Shown one piece after another: positions 51,816 through 61,321 of a stretch of DNA of 64,000 nt. This stretch comes from Escarpia spicata (taxonomy: Eukaryota; Annelida; Polychaeta; Sabellida; Siboglinidae): contig CAXEFP010000887.1 in NCBI GenBank assembly GCA_963995525.1, positions 1-64,000 of the forward strand. Reading direction: 5' to 3'. Under the pieces are notes generated by a model, which was given only the letters and a program-made list of their open reading frames with translations, had not been told where the DNA came from and searched no databases. How positions within the stretch are numbered: the stretch's first letter is position 1; every line of letters starts with the position of its first letter. The position numbers were made by a program, and so were the translations under genes.

Positions 51816-52208
51816 CCTTTGCGTTAAGGGCGGCGATCCTCAGCAGAACCCAGCCAGGGAGATTCATGTGCACAGCAAATTTTGTGGCGTGGCGCACTAC
51901 CTCATAATGATGCCCACTGGTGTGTCCCCTTGACAGCATGTGGGAGTCCGTTTTCAACACAAGACGGGCGAGATCCATATGGCGAGCCACATCCGCAAAA
52001 CCCGCCGCTCGTGTTGTCTTGTGGGTGACCCCAAACACACTGTTAGGGAAATTCCTAACACAATTGTGGTAGCTAGTCACGTCACCAGTATAGCAGTGGA
52101 CGAGGATCTTCTGCTGGCGGTGGGTGTTCTGGTTAAGGATCGCCAGCGCCTCACACATAACTGCCGACATTGGGTGACCGGCGCCTGGACGAGCGGCTTC
52201 CCCAGTTC

Positions 52209-52296
<88 letters not shown>

Positions 52297-53511
52297 GAGA
52301 GTGAGTGAGTGAGTGAGTGAGTGAGTGAGTGAGTGAGTGAGTGAGTGAGTGAGTGAGTGAGTGAGTGAGTGAGTGAGTGAGTGAGTGAGTGAGTGAGTGA
52401 GCAGGTGAGTCGCGCTCACACTCCCAAATCGCGCAGCAGTCGACACTGCAGATCATGGCTGATAACCAGCCCCATACGTTTCTATCGAATGTTTTGGCCA
52501 GCCGAGGGTGAGCCCCATAGGTTGTTTTCACAACCACATTACGGTGACCAACAGTGACACCCTTCAGGACAAGCCGCTGCCTTTCTCCGGGAAACACTGT
52601 TCTGGGCGGCAATCTCCCTCTGCTGGAGTTGTTTTAGGTGGCAGTGTGCGTCAATCGCGATGACTTCAGGAGCCTCTCGTGGCTGCTGTCCGAAGACCAC
52701 ACACTGACGGACCAACTCCTGCTTGGTGGCCGGTTGTTCCGACAGCATCAGTGTCAGGCTATACCAATACAGGAGCGCCACCGGGTGGTTCGGTGAGCTC
52801 AGCCGAATGGCATCAGGTGAAATGGGCCGCCCCATTATGCGGGCTACCTCCGTATACATGATGTTGGTGTACATATTTCGGGGGCACCACTCCTTCTGAC
52901 CGAAGAGACTTGTGGCCTCTTCGAAGGTGTGTTGCTGGAGCACTTTGCGTGTTGCTTCTATGTGGGCGGCCATATAATTCGCCCAGGAGTTAAAGTGGCG
53001 GGCGAACTCCGCCTGGCGCTTTTCTTCGGGGGGTGTGTTTGTCCAGGTGTGTCGTTAAGGCCTGGGGTGTCCCGAATGGTCTCTCGCACAACCAACAGGC
53101 TGTGTCCGGGTGGACATTCCAGGGAAGATGGTACTCTTCCATATGACCACGCAGGTCTGGCGGGATAACACCACAGACGTAGCACTGTCGGCGTTCACAC
53201 CGCGCCCGCTTGGCAGGGGGCGGCGTCACATACGTCCCACCTGTCCAAAGTGTTGGTCTCGTCATGGTGGGGGTGGATTGCCTGCTAGGGGCCACCGTGA
53301 TATGTAGTTCCGGTGGTGGGGTTGGCATAGAGGGGGGTGTCCAAAGTTGTGACCTCTTCCTTCCTCGCCTATTTATCTTGTGTTTGCGGGGCAAGGGGGC
53401 TTCTGGTTGTTTAACTACAGGAGCAGACGCTAGTGACTGGGGCGGCGTCACGTAGGTAACAGTGTAGTAATTAAATCGTGTAGCACGGCCACACTCAAGC
53501 TTGGGGTCCAC
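51796..53511 (-). pseudogene. C2H2 zinc fingers plus TatD-like nuclease domain (Gypsy B ORF3), broken
   Basis: The N-terminal part (53511-52990) has basic, Pro-rich segments with TYVTPP twice. Two C2H2 fingers follow: CYVCG...HMEEYH and CWLCERPFGTPQALTTHLDKH (about 53060-53180). It then reads NYMAAHIEATRK and a helical region to EVIAIDAHCHLKQL (about 52635-52660), the His-x-His metal motif that opens TatD-type metal-dependent hydrolases. Further TatD landmarks are YGAHPRLA (about 52515), AIWECERD (canonical AIGExGLD, about 52425), ILVHCYTGD (about 52090), LVLKTDSHML (about 51935) and NAKAFYQ near the end. So HxH, Glu, His and Asp ligands are mostly retained, while the Gly before the Glu and the second His of GxHPH are changed. 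A GA/GAGT microsatellite (52211-52404) splits the domain. Frames shift near 52600 and at the microsatellite. TatD proteins are DNases. Its position right after integrase suggests it is part of the retroelement. Confidence 0.75.
52211..52404. repeat. (GA)n-(GAGT)n microsatellite inside the TatD-like ORF
   Basis: (GA)n at 52211-52293, then (GAGT)n to about 52404 on the plus strand. In the minus-strand coding direction it inserts a run of THSL and SL residues between AIWECERDS and the following TatD text, replacing or splitting a part that is normally compact. Confidence 0.95.
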
Positions 53512-53642
53512 TACCCCCTGTTGTACATGTCACATTGGGAACATTGTCCCCAACATTGCCTGTTTTCCCTGGAGTACCTGACCTGCCTCCCCTGAGCCAT
53601 TCCCGCCTAGGGCTCTCCATGTCCGAAGTATAGATATATTAG
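53512..53642. other. Intergenic gap between Gypsy B pol and ORF3
   Basis: 131 bp separate the end of the integrase frame (53643) from the first Met of the zinc-finger ORF. No splice or promoter signal is clear. Confidence 0.4.
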
Positions 53643-54880
53643 TTAGTCACTGTACCGAGATGGACGAGTAACTTTACGACCATATCGCGTGATTTTCGGT
53701 GTGGTGAGAGTGGCCGCTTGCTCGGCTGTTGATTGGGTGGGGTGGAATAATGCTTCCACTCCGTCCAACAAGTCGTCGTCAGCCACCGCCTGTGTATTCT
53801 GGGCTTTGTCAGTGAGGATCACGTGTCGTTTCCGTCGCATCCAGAGAGGACTATCTCGATCCTCACATATACGGAGTTTGTCATGGTGTTTGACATATTC
53901 TCGACTACGACCAGCTAATCGACATAGAACCTTGGATATTACCTCTATAACTATTAATGGGCTCTTCCGCACTGATAAAAGCTTCTTGCTTTGTCCCACT
54001 ACCGCCCACATCGAATTCTCTCTCCCGTATGCATCATAATCTCTTTTGACGACACTGGGCCATCCTGAGATTCTTATGTGCAGCTAGGAAGGTGAGCCTC
54101 TGTCTGTCGATCATCTCTGAGAGGTAGAGTGGTGGTATTTGTCTCGGCACATTTATGGTGGAGAGTCCAAACATAATTTCTTCTGACATACAAACCTCCC
54201 TGCCCAGGAATAACATATTGGGTGTGAAACCAGTGCTCCTGCTTACCGTAGCTCGTATACTCATGCCAAGGGCAGCCAAGTACTCGTCCCATCTGGATAC
54301 TTTGTCATCAAGGTAACACCTGAAGAAAGATAGAACCATCTGATTATAGCGTTCCACTTGCCCGTTTGAACTGTGACGATAGGGTGTCGTCCGTGTCTTG
54401 GTGATCTCCATCAATCTACAGAGGTCCGAGAACAGCTGGCTGTCAAAGTTCCTACCCTGATCAGTGTGTACCTGCAGTGGGGCCCCAAACATAGCAATCC
54501 ATTGTTCAAAGAACATCTTGGCTGTGATTACAGCTGTATGTTCCGTCAGAGCATATACCTCAAGCCAACGGGAAAATTGGTCGTTCACAATAATTATATA
54601 TTCATTTCCTGACTCGCTGGTTGTAAATGGACCCAAAAAATCTAGATGTACTCGCTCGCCGGGGACCTCTGCTTCATAGTGGAGTAACGGTGCTCGTTGT
54701 GCGCACCGCCCCTCCCCCTTTGTTTAGGTGACACACAGCACACGTTTCCACAAACAGTCGACAGTCTGTATGCATAGAAGGCCAAAGGAACCTCCTCTTT
54801 AGTTTAGCGTAGGTCTTGTCATGACCCCAGTGTCGTCAATGCGTCGGTCATGTGTCATTTGAAGAATGTCCTATTTCATT
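53643..54880 (-). pseudogene. Gypsy B integrase
   Basis: Zinc-binding part: HWGHDKTYAKLKRRFLWP and CRLFVETCAVCHLNKG at about 54835-54718. Catalytic core: LDFLGPF (first Asp, about 54635), VHTDQGRNFDSQLF (second Asp, about 54440) and SNGQVERYNQM (Glu, about 54360). So the D,D,E triad is intact within the 54034-54636 frame. The C-terminal frame (54011-53643) has VISKVLCRLAGRSREYVKHHDKL cut by length here (the residues around HHDKL match the GPY/F-like tail of Gypsy integrases) and ends GRKVTRPSRYSD, a usual end of Gypsy pol. A frame change near 54020 and another before 54640 break it. Confidence 0.88.
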
Positions 54881-55107
54881 GAGTGGGGGACCCCTGGCTT
54901 TAGCACTGTCAGTCCTGTGTCACCCACCCACCGATAATACAGGACCCGTGTAAGATGCGAAGCGTTTCTTACAATTCCACAGGGTGCGAGTGCCTATTCC
55001 CTGTAGATGGAAATCGTTTTGTGTTGGGGGTTCCCCTTTAGCCAATTAATTATTGGGCATAACTCATAATCTAGTAGTTGGGCGTCCCTCAATTCCAGCG
55101 CATTGAA
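54881..55107 (-). other. Gypsy B RNase H-integrase linker, no clear domain
   Basis: Lies between the end of the RNase H frame (55108, stop) and the integrase zinc domain. Former pol sequence is expected here, but stops occur in all frames and I recognise no motif. Confidence 0.4.
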
Positions 55108-55905
55108 CTAGCTCATGTAATTGGTTTCAGCGTCAACATATGTTACACTGTCAGCAATACCTATCTTATTGGTGGACGCGTGTGGGCTATTTACTTGTCG
55201 TACAACTAGAGGGACTACATCATCTACCTCTTCCTCAAAGCTACCCCATTGTGGGTGACGCTTTGTATAGTATGGGCAGCCACCACATGGCAAAGTACAT
55301 AGTTCCCTGCCCGCTTCGTAACAGTTACACGGGTCGAGTTCCTCTGGGATTCGTGAGAGCCCGTCGGCATTGGAATGCTCAACACCTGGTCTGTGCTGAA
55401 TTGTAATAGAGTTCTGTGACAACTCTTCCAGCCACCTGCCCAGCTGGCCCTCAGTATGTTTGAATCGGAACAACCAAGTAAGTGGCCCGTGGTCTTTCCT
55501 CACAGTGAACTCACGGCCGAGCAGGTAGTGTTTATAGTGGCGTGTAAACACCACTATAGACAGCAGTTCCTTTCTAGTAGTACAGTAGCGTACCTGTGCA
55601 GGTGGTAGGGTGTGCGATGGAAACGAGACTGGCCGCTCTACACCATTGTGAATCTGATACAGTGCCGCTCCTATTTCTGTGTCGGAAGCATCAGTATCCA
55701 GAATGAATGGGTCTTCATTATTAGGGAATGCCAACTCGGGTGTTGTTGTCATGTCTCGTTTCAGTCTCTGGAATGCCTGTTCGCACCTCTCGGTCCACTC
55801 GAAGGGTGCCCTCGGCTTTGTTAAAGCATACAATGGCTTCATTGTGTCGGCTAACCCTCGAATGAATTCTCTGTGGTATTTCACAAAGCCTGTGAATTTA
55901 TTCAC
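55108..55905 (-). pseudogene. Gypsy B RT connection and RNase H
   Basis: Begins at VNKFTGFVKYHREFIRGLAD (RT thumb) and reads TKPRAPFEWTERCEQAFQRL. RNase H follows: FILDTDASDTEIGAALYQ (Asp), YCTTRKELLSIVVFTRHY (Glu) and VRKDHGPLTWLF (the usual TDHxxL, with Lys-Asp here). The catalytic Asp/Glu/Asp are retained. The tail NADGLSRIP is the typical end of Gypsy RNase H. The frame is open for about 260 codons, the best-preserved pol part in the window. Its start is fused to the tandem repeats at 55911-56400. Confidence 0.9.
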
Positions 55906-55910
55906 TTGGA

Positions 55911-56400
55911 GAGCACTCTTGGGTTGACGCCAATCCTGTACACATTGCACATGGTCATTGGTAACCTCCTGCCCAGAGCACTCTTGGGTTGACGCCAATC
56001 CTGTACACATTGCACATGGTCATTGGTAACCTCCTGCCCAGAGCACTCTTGGGTTGACGCCAATCCTGTACACATTGCACATGGTCATTGGTAACCAAAA
56101 CGTTGTCTCGGGATACTTTGCGTCCAAGGAACCGAACCTGTCCAATCCTGTACACATTGCACATGGTCATTGGTAACCAAAACGTTGTCTCGGGATACTT
56201 TGCGTCCAAGGAACCGAACCTGTTCACACCTCTCCAATCCTGTACACATTGCACATGGTCATTGGTAACCAAAACGTTGTCTCGGGATACTTTGCGTCCA
56301 AGGAACCGAACCTGTCCAATCCTGTACACATTGCACATGGTCATTGGTAACCGAAACGTTGTCTCGGGATACTTTGCGTCCAAGGAACCGAACCTGTCTG
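55911..56400. repeat. Two nested tandem expansions (65 bp x3, 82 bp x4) inside the Gypsy B RT
   Basis: GAGCACTCTTGGGTTGACGC starts at 55911, 55976 and 56041 (period 65). CAATCCTGTACACATTGCAC then recurs at 56061, 56143, 56235 and 56317 (period 82, one interval of 92 with a 10-bp extra). Both families share the 36-bp block from CAATCCTG to GGTAACC, which is single RT coding sequence (NVLVTNDHVQCVQDW on the minus strand). Neither period is a multiple of 3. Confidence 0.95.
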
Positions 56401-56401
56401 G

Positions 56402-57240
56402 TAAATAGAGAGCATTTTTGGGTTCCAGTTTCAAATTGTGCACTTTGAATCGCTGGAGTACGACCTCCCGATTTTCAAGTAACTCGTTAAAGCTCCTGTC
56501 CAGTGCAATTACATCATCTAGATACACTAGAACCCTGTCCCAAGCAAGACCGCGTAAAACCAGATGCATTACCCGTTAGAACGTGGCTGGTGCGCTACAC
56601 AACCCCTGTGCCATCCTGACATGTTCGAAGAGGCCATACTTGGTTAAGAATGTTGTTTTGTAACAATCACGCTCATCGACTTCTATCTGCCAGTACCCTG
56701 ATGCCATATCTAGTGTGTGGAACCATAGAGTGCCAGAGAGATTGTCTGTGCACTATTCTATCGGAGCTCATCGACTTCTATCTGCCAGTACCCTGATGCC
56801 ATATCTAGTGTGTGGAACCATAGAGTGCCAGATAGACTGTCTATGCACTCTTCTATCGGAGATGGGATGTGCATCTTTTATAATCTTCACATTTAGTTTC
56901 GGTAGTCGACTGTGTACCGGACCCCCCCCCCCCCCGTCTTTCTTTCTAACCAAAACAGGTGTGTTGGTGTACGGGACTCTACTTCTTTGAGTTTTGCGGC
57001 AATGTGGCCATCATCAAGACGGGCATCTGGAATTAGTGACACTTCTATGGGTGGTGACATTTCATTGTGGATTATATTACCTTCCTCCCACGAAGGTAGG
57101 TCCCGACCCTTAATGTGCTCGTCTAACCCAGTATGACGGACATTGATGCAGGTTTGAGCCAACTCAGACTCCGTGTCTATTATTTCATCCAGTTCGACAG
57201 CCAGTGTCAATACTTCCCCTTGTCTTAGGACGACCTGACG
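56402..57240 (-). pseudogene. Gypsy B reverse transcriptase, fragmented
   Basis: From upstream to downstream: AAKLKEVESRTPTHLFWLER (about 56950-57010), VRYTVDYR (about 56905), then TLWFHTLDMASGYWQIEV (motif A with catalytic Asp, about 56680-56735, duplicated at about 56775-56830), MAQGLCSAPATF (about 56590-56625) and VLVYLDDVIAL (motif C, both Asp kept, about 56510-56540). The duplicated block, a C14 run at 56922-56935 and a frame change near 56575 break the frame. The part from 57240 to 57020 is the PR-RT linker (VELDEIIDTESELAQ). Confidence 0.86.
56671..56860. repeat. 95-bp tandem duplication of RT motif A region
   Basis: GCTCATCGACTTCTATCTGC starts at 56671 and again at 56766, and the following text is repeated with a few substitutions. 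The unit holds the motif-A coding sequence, and 95 is not a multiple of 3. Confidence 0.92.
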
Positions 57241-57244
57241 ATTA

Positions 57245-57780
57245 GAGTCATTTATGACTTGTATAACAACAGGTCCCACCGCTCCATAGATAAGACAGGA
57301 CGGAATGATAAGAGTCATGTATGACTTGTATAACAACAGGTCCCACCCCTCCACAGATAAGACAGGATGGAATGATAAGAGTCATTTATGACTTGTATAA
57401 CAACAGGTCCCACCCCTCCACAGATAAGACAGGATGGAATGATAAGAGTCATTTATGACTTGTATAACAACAGGTCCCACCCCTCCACAGATAAGACAGG
57501 ACGGAATGATAAGAGTCATTTATGACTTGTATAATAACAGGTCCCACCCCTCCACAGATAAGACAGGATGGAATGATAAGAGTCATTTATGACTTGTATA
57601 ACAACAGGTCCCACCCCTCCACAGATAAGACAGGACGGAATGATAAGAGTCATTTATGACTTGTATAATAACAGGTCCCACCCCTCCACAGATAAGACAG
57701 GACGGAATGAGAAGAGTCATTTATGACTTGTATAACAACAGGTCCCACCCCTCCACATATAAAACAGGACGGAATGATAA
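57245..57780. repeat. 67-bp tandem repeat, eight copies, in Gypsy B PR-RT linker
   Basis: GAGTCATTTATGACTTGTAT begins at 57245, 57312, 57379, 57446, 57513, 57580, 57647 and 57714. Copies are nearly identical (ACAACAGG/ATAACAGG, ACGG/ATGG). On the minus strand the unit encodes GPVVIQVINDS plus IIPSC..., a normal single stretch of the linker. Confidence 0.95.
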
Positions 57781-57889
57781 GAGTGTCAGTTAGTTCAGGC
57801 ATGGTAACATATGTATTGTGAGTGGGGTTAGTCAACTTCACCATAACATTAGCCCTATGATTAGGTGAAACTACGGTGCGATACGCAAC
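57781..57889 (-). pseudogene. Gypsy B PR-RT linker fragment
   Basis: Short stretch of surviving coding sequence between two tandem arrays. The minus strand reads VQVAYRTVVSPNHRANVMV and continues to TYVTMPELTDTL. It is the natural continuation of the protein downstream of the protease. Confidence 0.6.
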
Positions 57890-58208
57890 TTGAACCGTAC
57901 TCACATTATAACAAGTACTAGGGCCCTTCTTGAACCGTACTCACTTGATAACAAGTACTAGGGCCCTTCTTGAACCGTACTCACTTGATAACAAGTACTA
58001 GGGCCCTTCTTGAACCGTACTCACTTGATAACAAGTACTAGGGCCCTTCTTGAACCGTACTCACATTATAACAAGTACTAGGGCCCTCCTTGAACCCTAC
58101 TCACATTATAACAAGTACTAGGGCCCTCCTTGAACCCTACTCACATTATAACAAGTACTATGGCCCTTCTTGAACCGAATTCACATTATAAAAAGTACTA
58201 GGGCCTTT
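57890..58208. repeat. 40-bp tandem repeat, eight copies, in Gypsy B PR-RT linker
   Basis: TTGAACCGTACTCAC recurs every 40 bp from 57890, each followed by AACAAGTACTAGGGCCC. Later copies are more diverged (CCCTAC, CCGAAT). The unit is not a multiple of 3. Confidence 0.94.
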
Positions 58209-58570
58209 CTTCATTACAGCACATACAGTGTCGCCATCTGTTGTGACAATGCTACTGTCCACGTCAACAATGCAACGGTGTTCTAGTAGAAAAGAAAATC
58301 CAATTATGAAATTATCCGTTATTGGACCAACGGCCACGTCAAGTGAGAACTGTTTACCCTGTATGGTAATTGGTAATTGTCTAATGAGGCGACAATACAT
58401 GTATGAACAGTGTTCTGCGTACTTTATCCCTATTTGTTCGTGATACGGTAATTGTCGGGTCTAATTAATCCAGAAATGGTTGGCTGATCATTGACATCTG
58501 TGCAGCAGTATCCACCACCAATAACGTGTCTATAGCATGAATGGACGCTGGGATTAGTAATGTGTGACCT
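58158..58570 (-). pseudogene. Gypsy B aspartic protease
   Basis: Active-site region DTLLVVDTAAQMSMIS at about 58478-58530. The usual Asp-Thr-Gly reads Asp-Thr-Ala here. After a stop near 58465, the next frame (58400-58158) holds LPITIQGKQFSLDVAVGPI and DNFIIGFSFLLEHRCIVD, which fits the flap and the C-terminal IxGxDFL-like part of retroviral-type proteases (IIGFSFLL). The end overlaps the 40-bp repeats. Confidence 0.78.
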
Positions 58571-58900
58571 ATTGTCGGGCTTAACTGTGTGCGTCTAATC
58601 GCAGGTTCAGTTAGCTGTGCTAACCCTGTTCCCGTGGCTGGACCACACAGTTTGTTTGTCACAAGACCAGTGCCGTCCTCATATTGGCAATTACCTGGGG
58701 TGGATCCCTGGCCAACATGATTTACCCCACTTAGTTTGACAGTGGTTTCGCAGCCTCCTCTGTCTTGCGTAGGAGGAGGCAGTGCAATCACGAGGACTTG
58801 AACGATAGTCATATGCTCTGGCACTGCTCCCATCATGATACCTCGGCCGATCGCGATCATTGTCACGAGAGGTATTGCGATCACGGCTGTGATCAGTATG
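58571..58900 (-). pseudogene. Gypsy B gag-protease junction
   Basis: One minus-strand frame of 161 codons covers it, without a recognisable motif until the protease at its C-terminus. It is probably the linker between nucleocapsid and protease. Confidence 0.5.
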
Positions 58901-60139
58901 TCACGCATCACCTGTACGTCCCTTGCTTCGTCCGTGTGAGCGGTCGCCACGACGTGGACTTCTCAGACCGCCCTGGTAGCTACCATTCTGGCGATGGTGG
59001 CTCCGTCTAGGGCTATGTCGATGATTTATCCGGGTACGGGGACTATCAGACTGAGAGTTGGTAGAGCTGCTGCCAGAGCTGCTGCTACTGCTCCGACGTT
59101 GATGTCTACGACTTACCCTTGTCACCTCCATGCGACCGCGTAATGTGTTAGAACCCTCGGGAGCGATATGTCCTTTCCCGTTACACCCGAAGCAGGTGAG
59201 CGGTGATGGCAAGCGCCTCCTCTTGTTCGCGCGATCGCGTGATCGGTGGCCAGAACCTCCACAAGTGTAACAGGCATTTCTCGTGGGTGCCACTTTGCCT
59301 GTAACAGCTAACTGTTGGAGTTTTCTAACCACTCCGTGAAGCAAGTCCAAATCAGCGGGGATATGTGCCAAAGCCTCACTTACCACTACTGTAGGCCTAC
59401 CCTCGAAAGAAACCTATCGAGTAGTGGACGCTCCCCGATTACCGAATATACGTGACGCGCCCTGGATGTGCATCACTGCCCCCACTGCTTCCTGAATCGA
59501 TCTGGGATTACGGAACTTCATAGCTTCTTGTGCCGCGTTCCTATCCCTGAGACCCTTCACAAATGCAGGCACCGCCAGGCTTTGGAGAGTGGCATCATCT
59601 ACCATGTCTGGGTAAGCCGCCTGATTAGCTAGGGCATACACATGGTCCCCAAACGTGTCCATACTCTCCCTCTCTTCTTGTCGCACGGTACACAGTTCTG
59701 CACGAAATGTCGTTATCAGAGCGGGTCTTCGGGTTCCATACCTCTCCTGGAGAGCAGCAATGCATGGTGTGTAGGCATTACGTTATGTTAGAGAGAAGCT
59801 CATGTGGTCTGTCAGTGCTGGGCCCTTGAGACACGACACAGGAAGTTCGCGGTCGTCACAATTGTAATGGGTCGCGAGGAACTCAAATTGGTGGTACCAT
59901 TTGTCCCACTCTCCGACCTTCCCCTCGAACTTGTCGAGATTCACGTATCTGAGAGATTGTGACTCTGCACCACCACGCCGAGCATCGTCGGGAGCCTGGT
60001 GATCACCTCTCCTACCACCTTGAGGACGATATCCGTAAGGGGTGCGTGGCTGTCGCACGCTGCGCTCAGCACGGCTAGTGGGGAGATACTGCGTGGGATC
60101 ACCATTGCTAATATTGTGGTAGTCACCAGATGGCAGCAC
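58900..60139 (-). pseudogene. Gypsy B gag with two zinc knuckles
   Basis: The N-terminal frame (60139-59783) has LDKFEGKVGEWDKWYHQFEF, the start of a Gypsy capsid-like domain, and a Cys in CLKGPALTDH. The next frame (59686-59414) has MRQEERESMDTFGDHVYALA and continues through FVKGLRDRNAAQEAMKF, also typical for capsid. The last frame (59386-58901) carries two knuckle-like motifs, CYTCGGSGHRSRDRA and CFGCNGKGHIAPEGS, both lacking the final Cys, then an Arg/Ser-rich tail. Stops or frame changes occur near 59780-59690 and 59410. The first codon at 60139 is GTG, so the true start is not defined. Confidence 0.82.
60111..60131 (-). promoter_or_regulatory. Putative primer-binding site / 5' LTR boundary of Gypsy B
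   Basis: Minus strand TGGTGACTACC begins at 60128. Gypsy internal regions often start TGGTGAC next to the LTR end, and to the right the plus strand reads TGGCAGCACTG (an LTR end would read ...CCA on the minus strand). A TATATA word on the minus strand near 60203 could be the LTR promoter. No matching 3' LTR was found, so this is tentative. Confidence 0.4.
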
Positions 60140-61037
60140 TGTTCATCGCCACCCACCCACTACCCCTTGCACACACCACTGCACACCAATACCCCTGCAC
60201 TGTATATAAACCCCAACCACACCCATACCAAGAGCGCCACTCCGATCCACCCGAGCAAGACATCCTACTTCCGATGTGCTGGCTTAGGATCAACGGCGGC
60301 CACAGAACGTAACGCAGCAACCGAACATAAAGAGCGAGCCACGTAAGTTACCACTTATTAACCGTTCGCCCTTTACTACAGTACTATGTACAAATACTGG
60401 GGCAATTGTCAATGCACCAATGTGTCAGTTAGTTTATCCCAATGTTGCGCAAATAAGTTTGGTAGTTTAAAGAATGTGACCTGCTCTTGGAAACATCTCA
60501 GCAACAATAAAATAATGAAAGCGTTAACATGCAAATACAATTAATAAATATGTAGCTGAATGTACATTTTGACTTGACCTGCATGTCCTCCAGATGTTCC
60601 GTCACCTACAAAAGAACTCCTATCAAGTCCAGCAGATTGCATGCAATTTGTGGGAAGAAAACTGCGGAAATTATTTATGATCCTCGACCAGAGCAACTGC
60701 ACAGCAATGCCTCTACTCCAGAGAATGTCCGCAGTGTATGCCTGAACTGTATGAGTGAAGTAAACGTAATGTATATCTCATTGCAAATAAAGTACAATTA
60801 TTTCACTGTATTTGCAATGAAATGTTTAAAGTTCATCATTCTCTATCCTCGGTCATTTTACAATGTGATAACTGGAATATATTGCATGAATTTCTACTGG
60901 AGGACTTGACGAAACAAGTCTTATACTCCTTTTACAGACCCATTGAAAAACAGTTACTTGTCAAAACATGGGCACTAATGCAGTCTCTGACTTTATGTGT
61001 AAAGCAAATACTACAATGAACAATATTGTATTGAATC
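60132..61037. other. Probable Gypsy B 5' LTR region and unassigned sequence
   Basis: 60132-60350 is GC-richer, with a TATA-like CTGTATATAAACC, and may be the remains of the LTR. A plus-strand frame 60574-60909 contains a Cys/His-rich stretch (CSVTYKRTPIKSSRLHAICG and later CLNC). I do not recognise the family. It might be an exon or transposon piece. The rest is AT-rich. Confidence 0.4.
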
Positions 61038-61038
61038 C

Positions 61039-61092
<54 letters not shown>

Positions 61093-61095
61093 CTA
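61038..61095. repeat. (TA)n microsatellite with GTA interruptions
   Basis: TATATATATA blocks broken by ATGTATA every 18-20 bp. Confidence 0.9.
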
Positions 61096-61321
61096 CACAT
61101 ACACATTTCAGGAAAGGCATCCAATGCCAGTGGTGCAGCCGTCCCCTCCTGACAGTACACATGCTCTTGCCAACGACCACGACTACTTGAAGTTAACTCC
61201 CCAAAATCAGTACTTGAAAGATGAAATTGTTTGTTATTTCCATACTTTTCAATTGAACATACATATATACTTATATATGTATATACACAATGTGCTCCAT
61301 TGAAACAATGCACACGATTAC

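Larger units (their letters stand above)
51796..60139 (-). mobile_element. Gypsy B: Ty3/Gypsy element with an extra zinc-finger/TatD ORF
   Basis: On the minus strand, in order: gag (60139-58900), protease (about 58570-58158), RT (about 57240-56402), RNase H (about 55905-55108), integrase (about 54880-53643) and then a further ORF (53511-51796) 131 bp beyond the pol end. A likely primer-binding start TGGTGACTACC lies at 60128-60118, so the internal region should begin there. All genes carry frameshifts, stops or tandem expansions. LTRs were not resolved. Confidence 0.88.

Noticed and set aside
60130..60360. Host promoter with TATA box and first exon with splice donor (CACGTAAGT)
   Set aside because: Tempting, but the position next to the Gypsy B internal start fits an LTR remnant better. 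The TATATA word reads on both strands and no supported exon follows.
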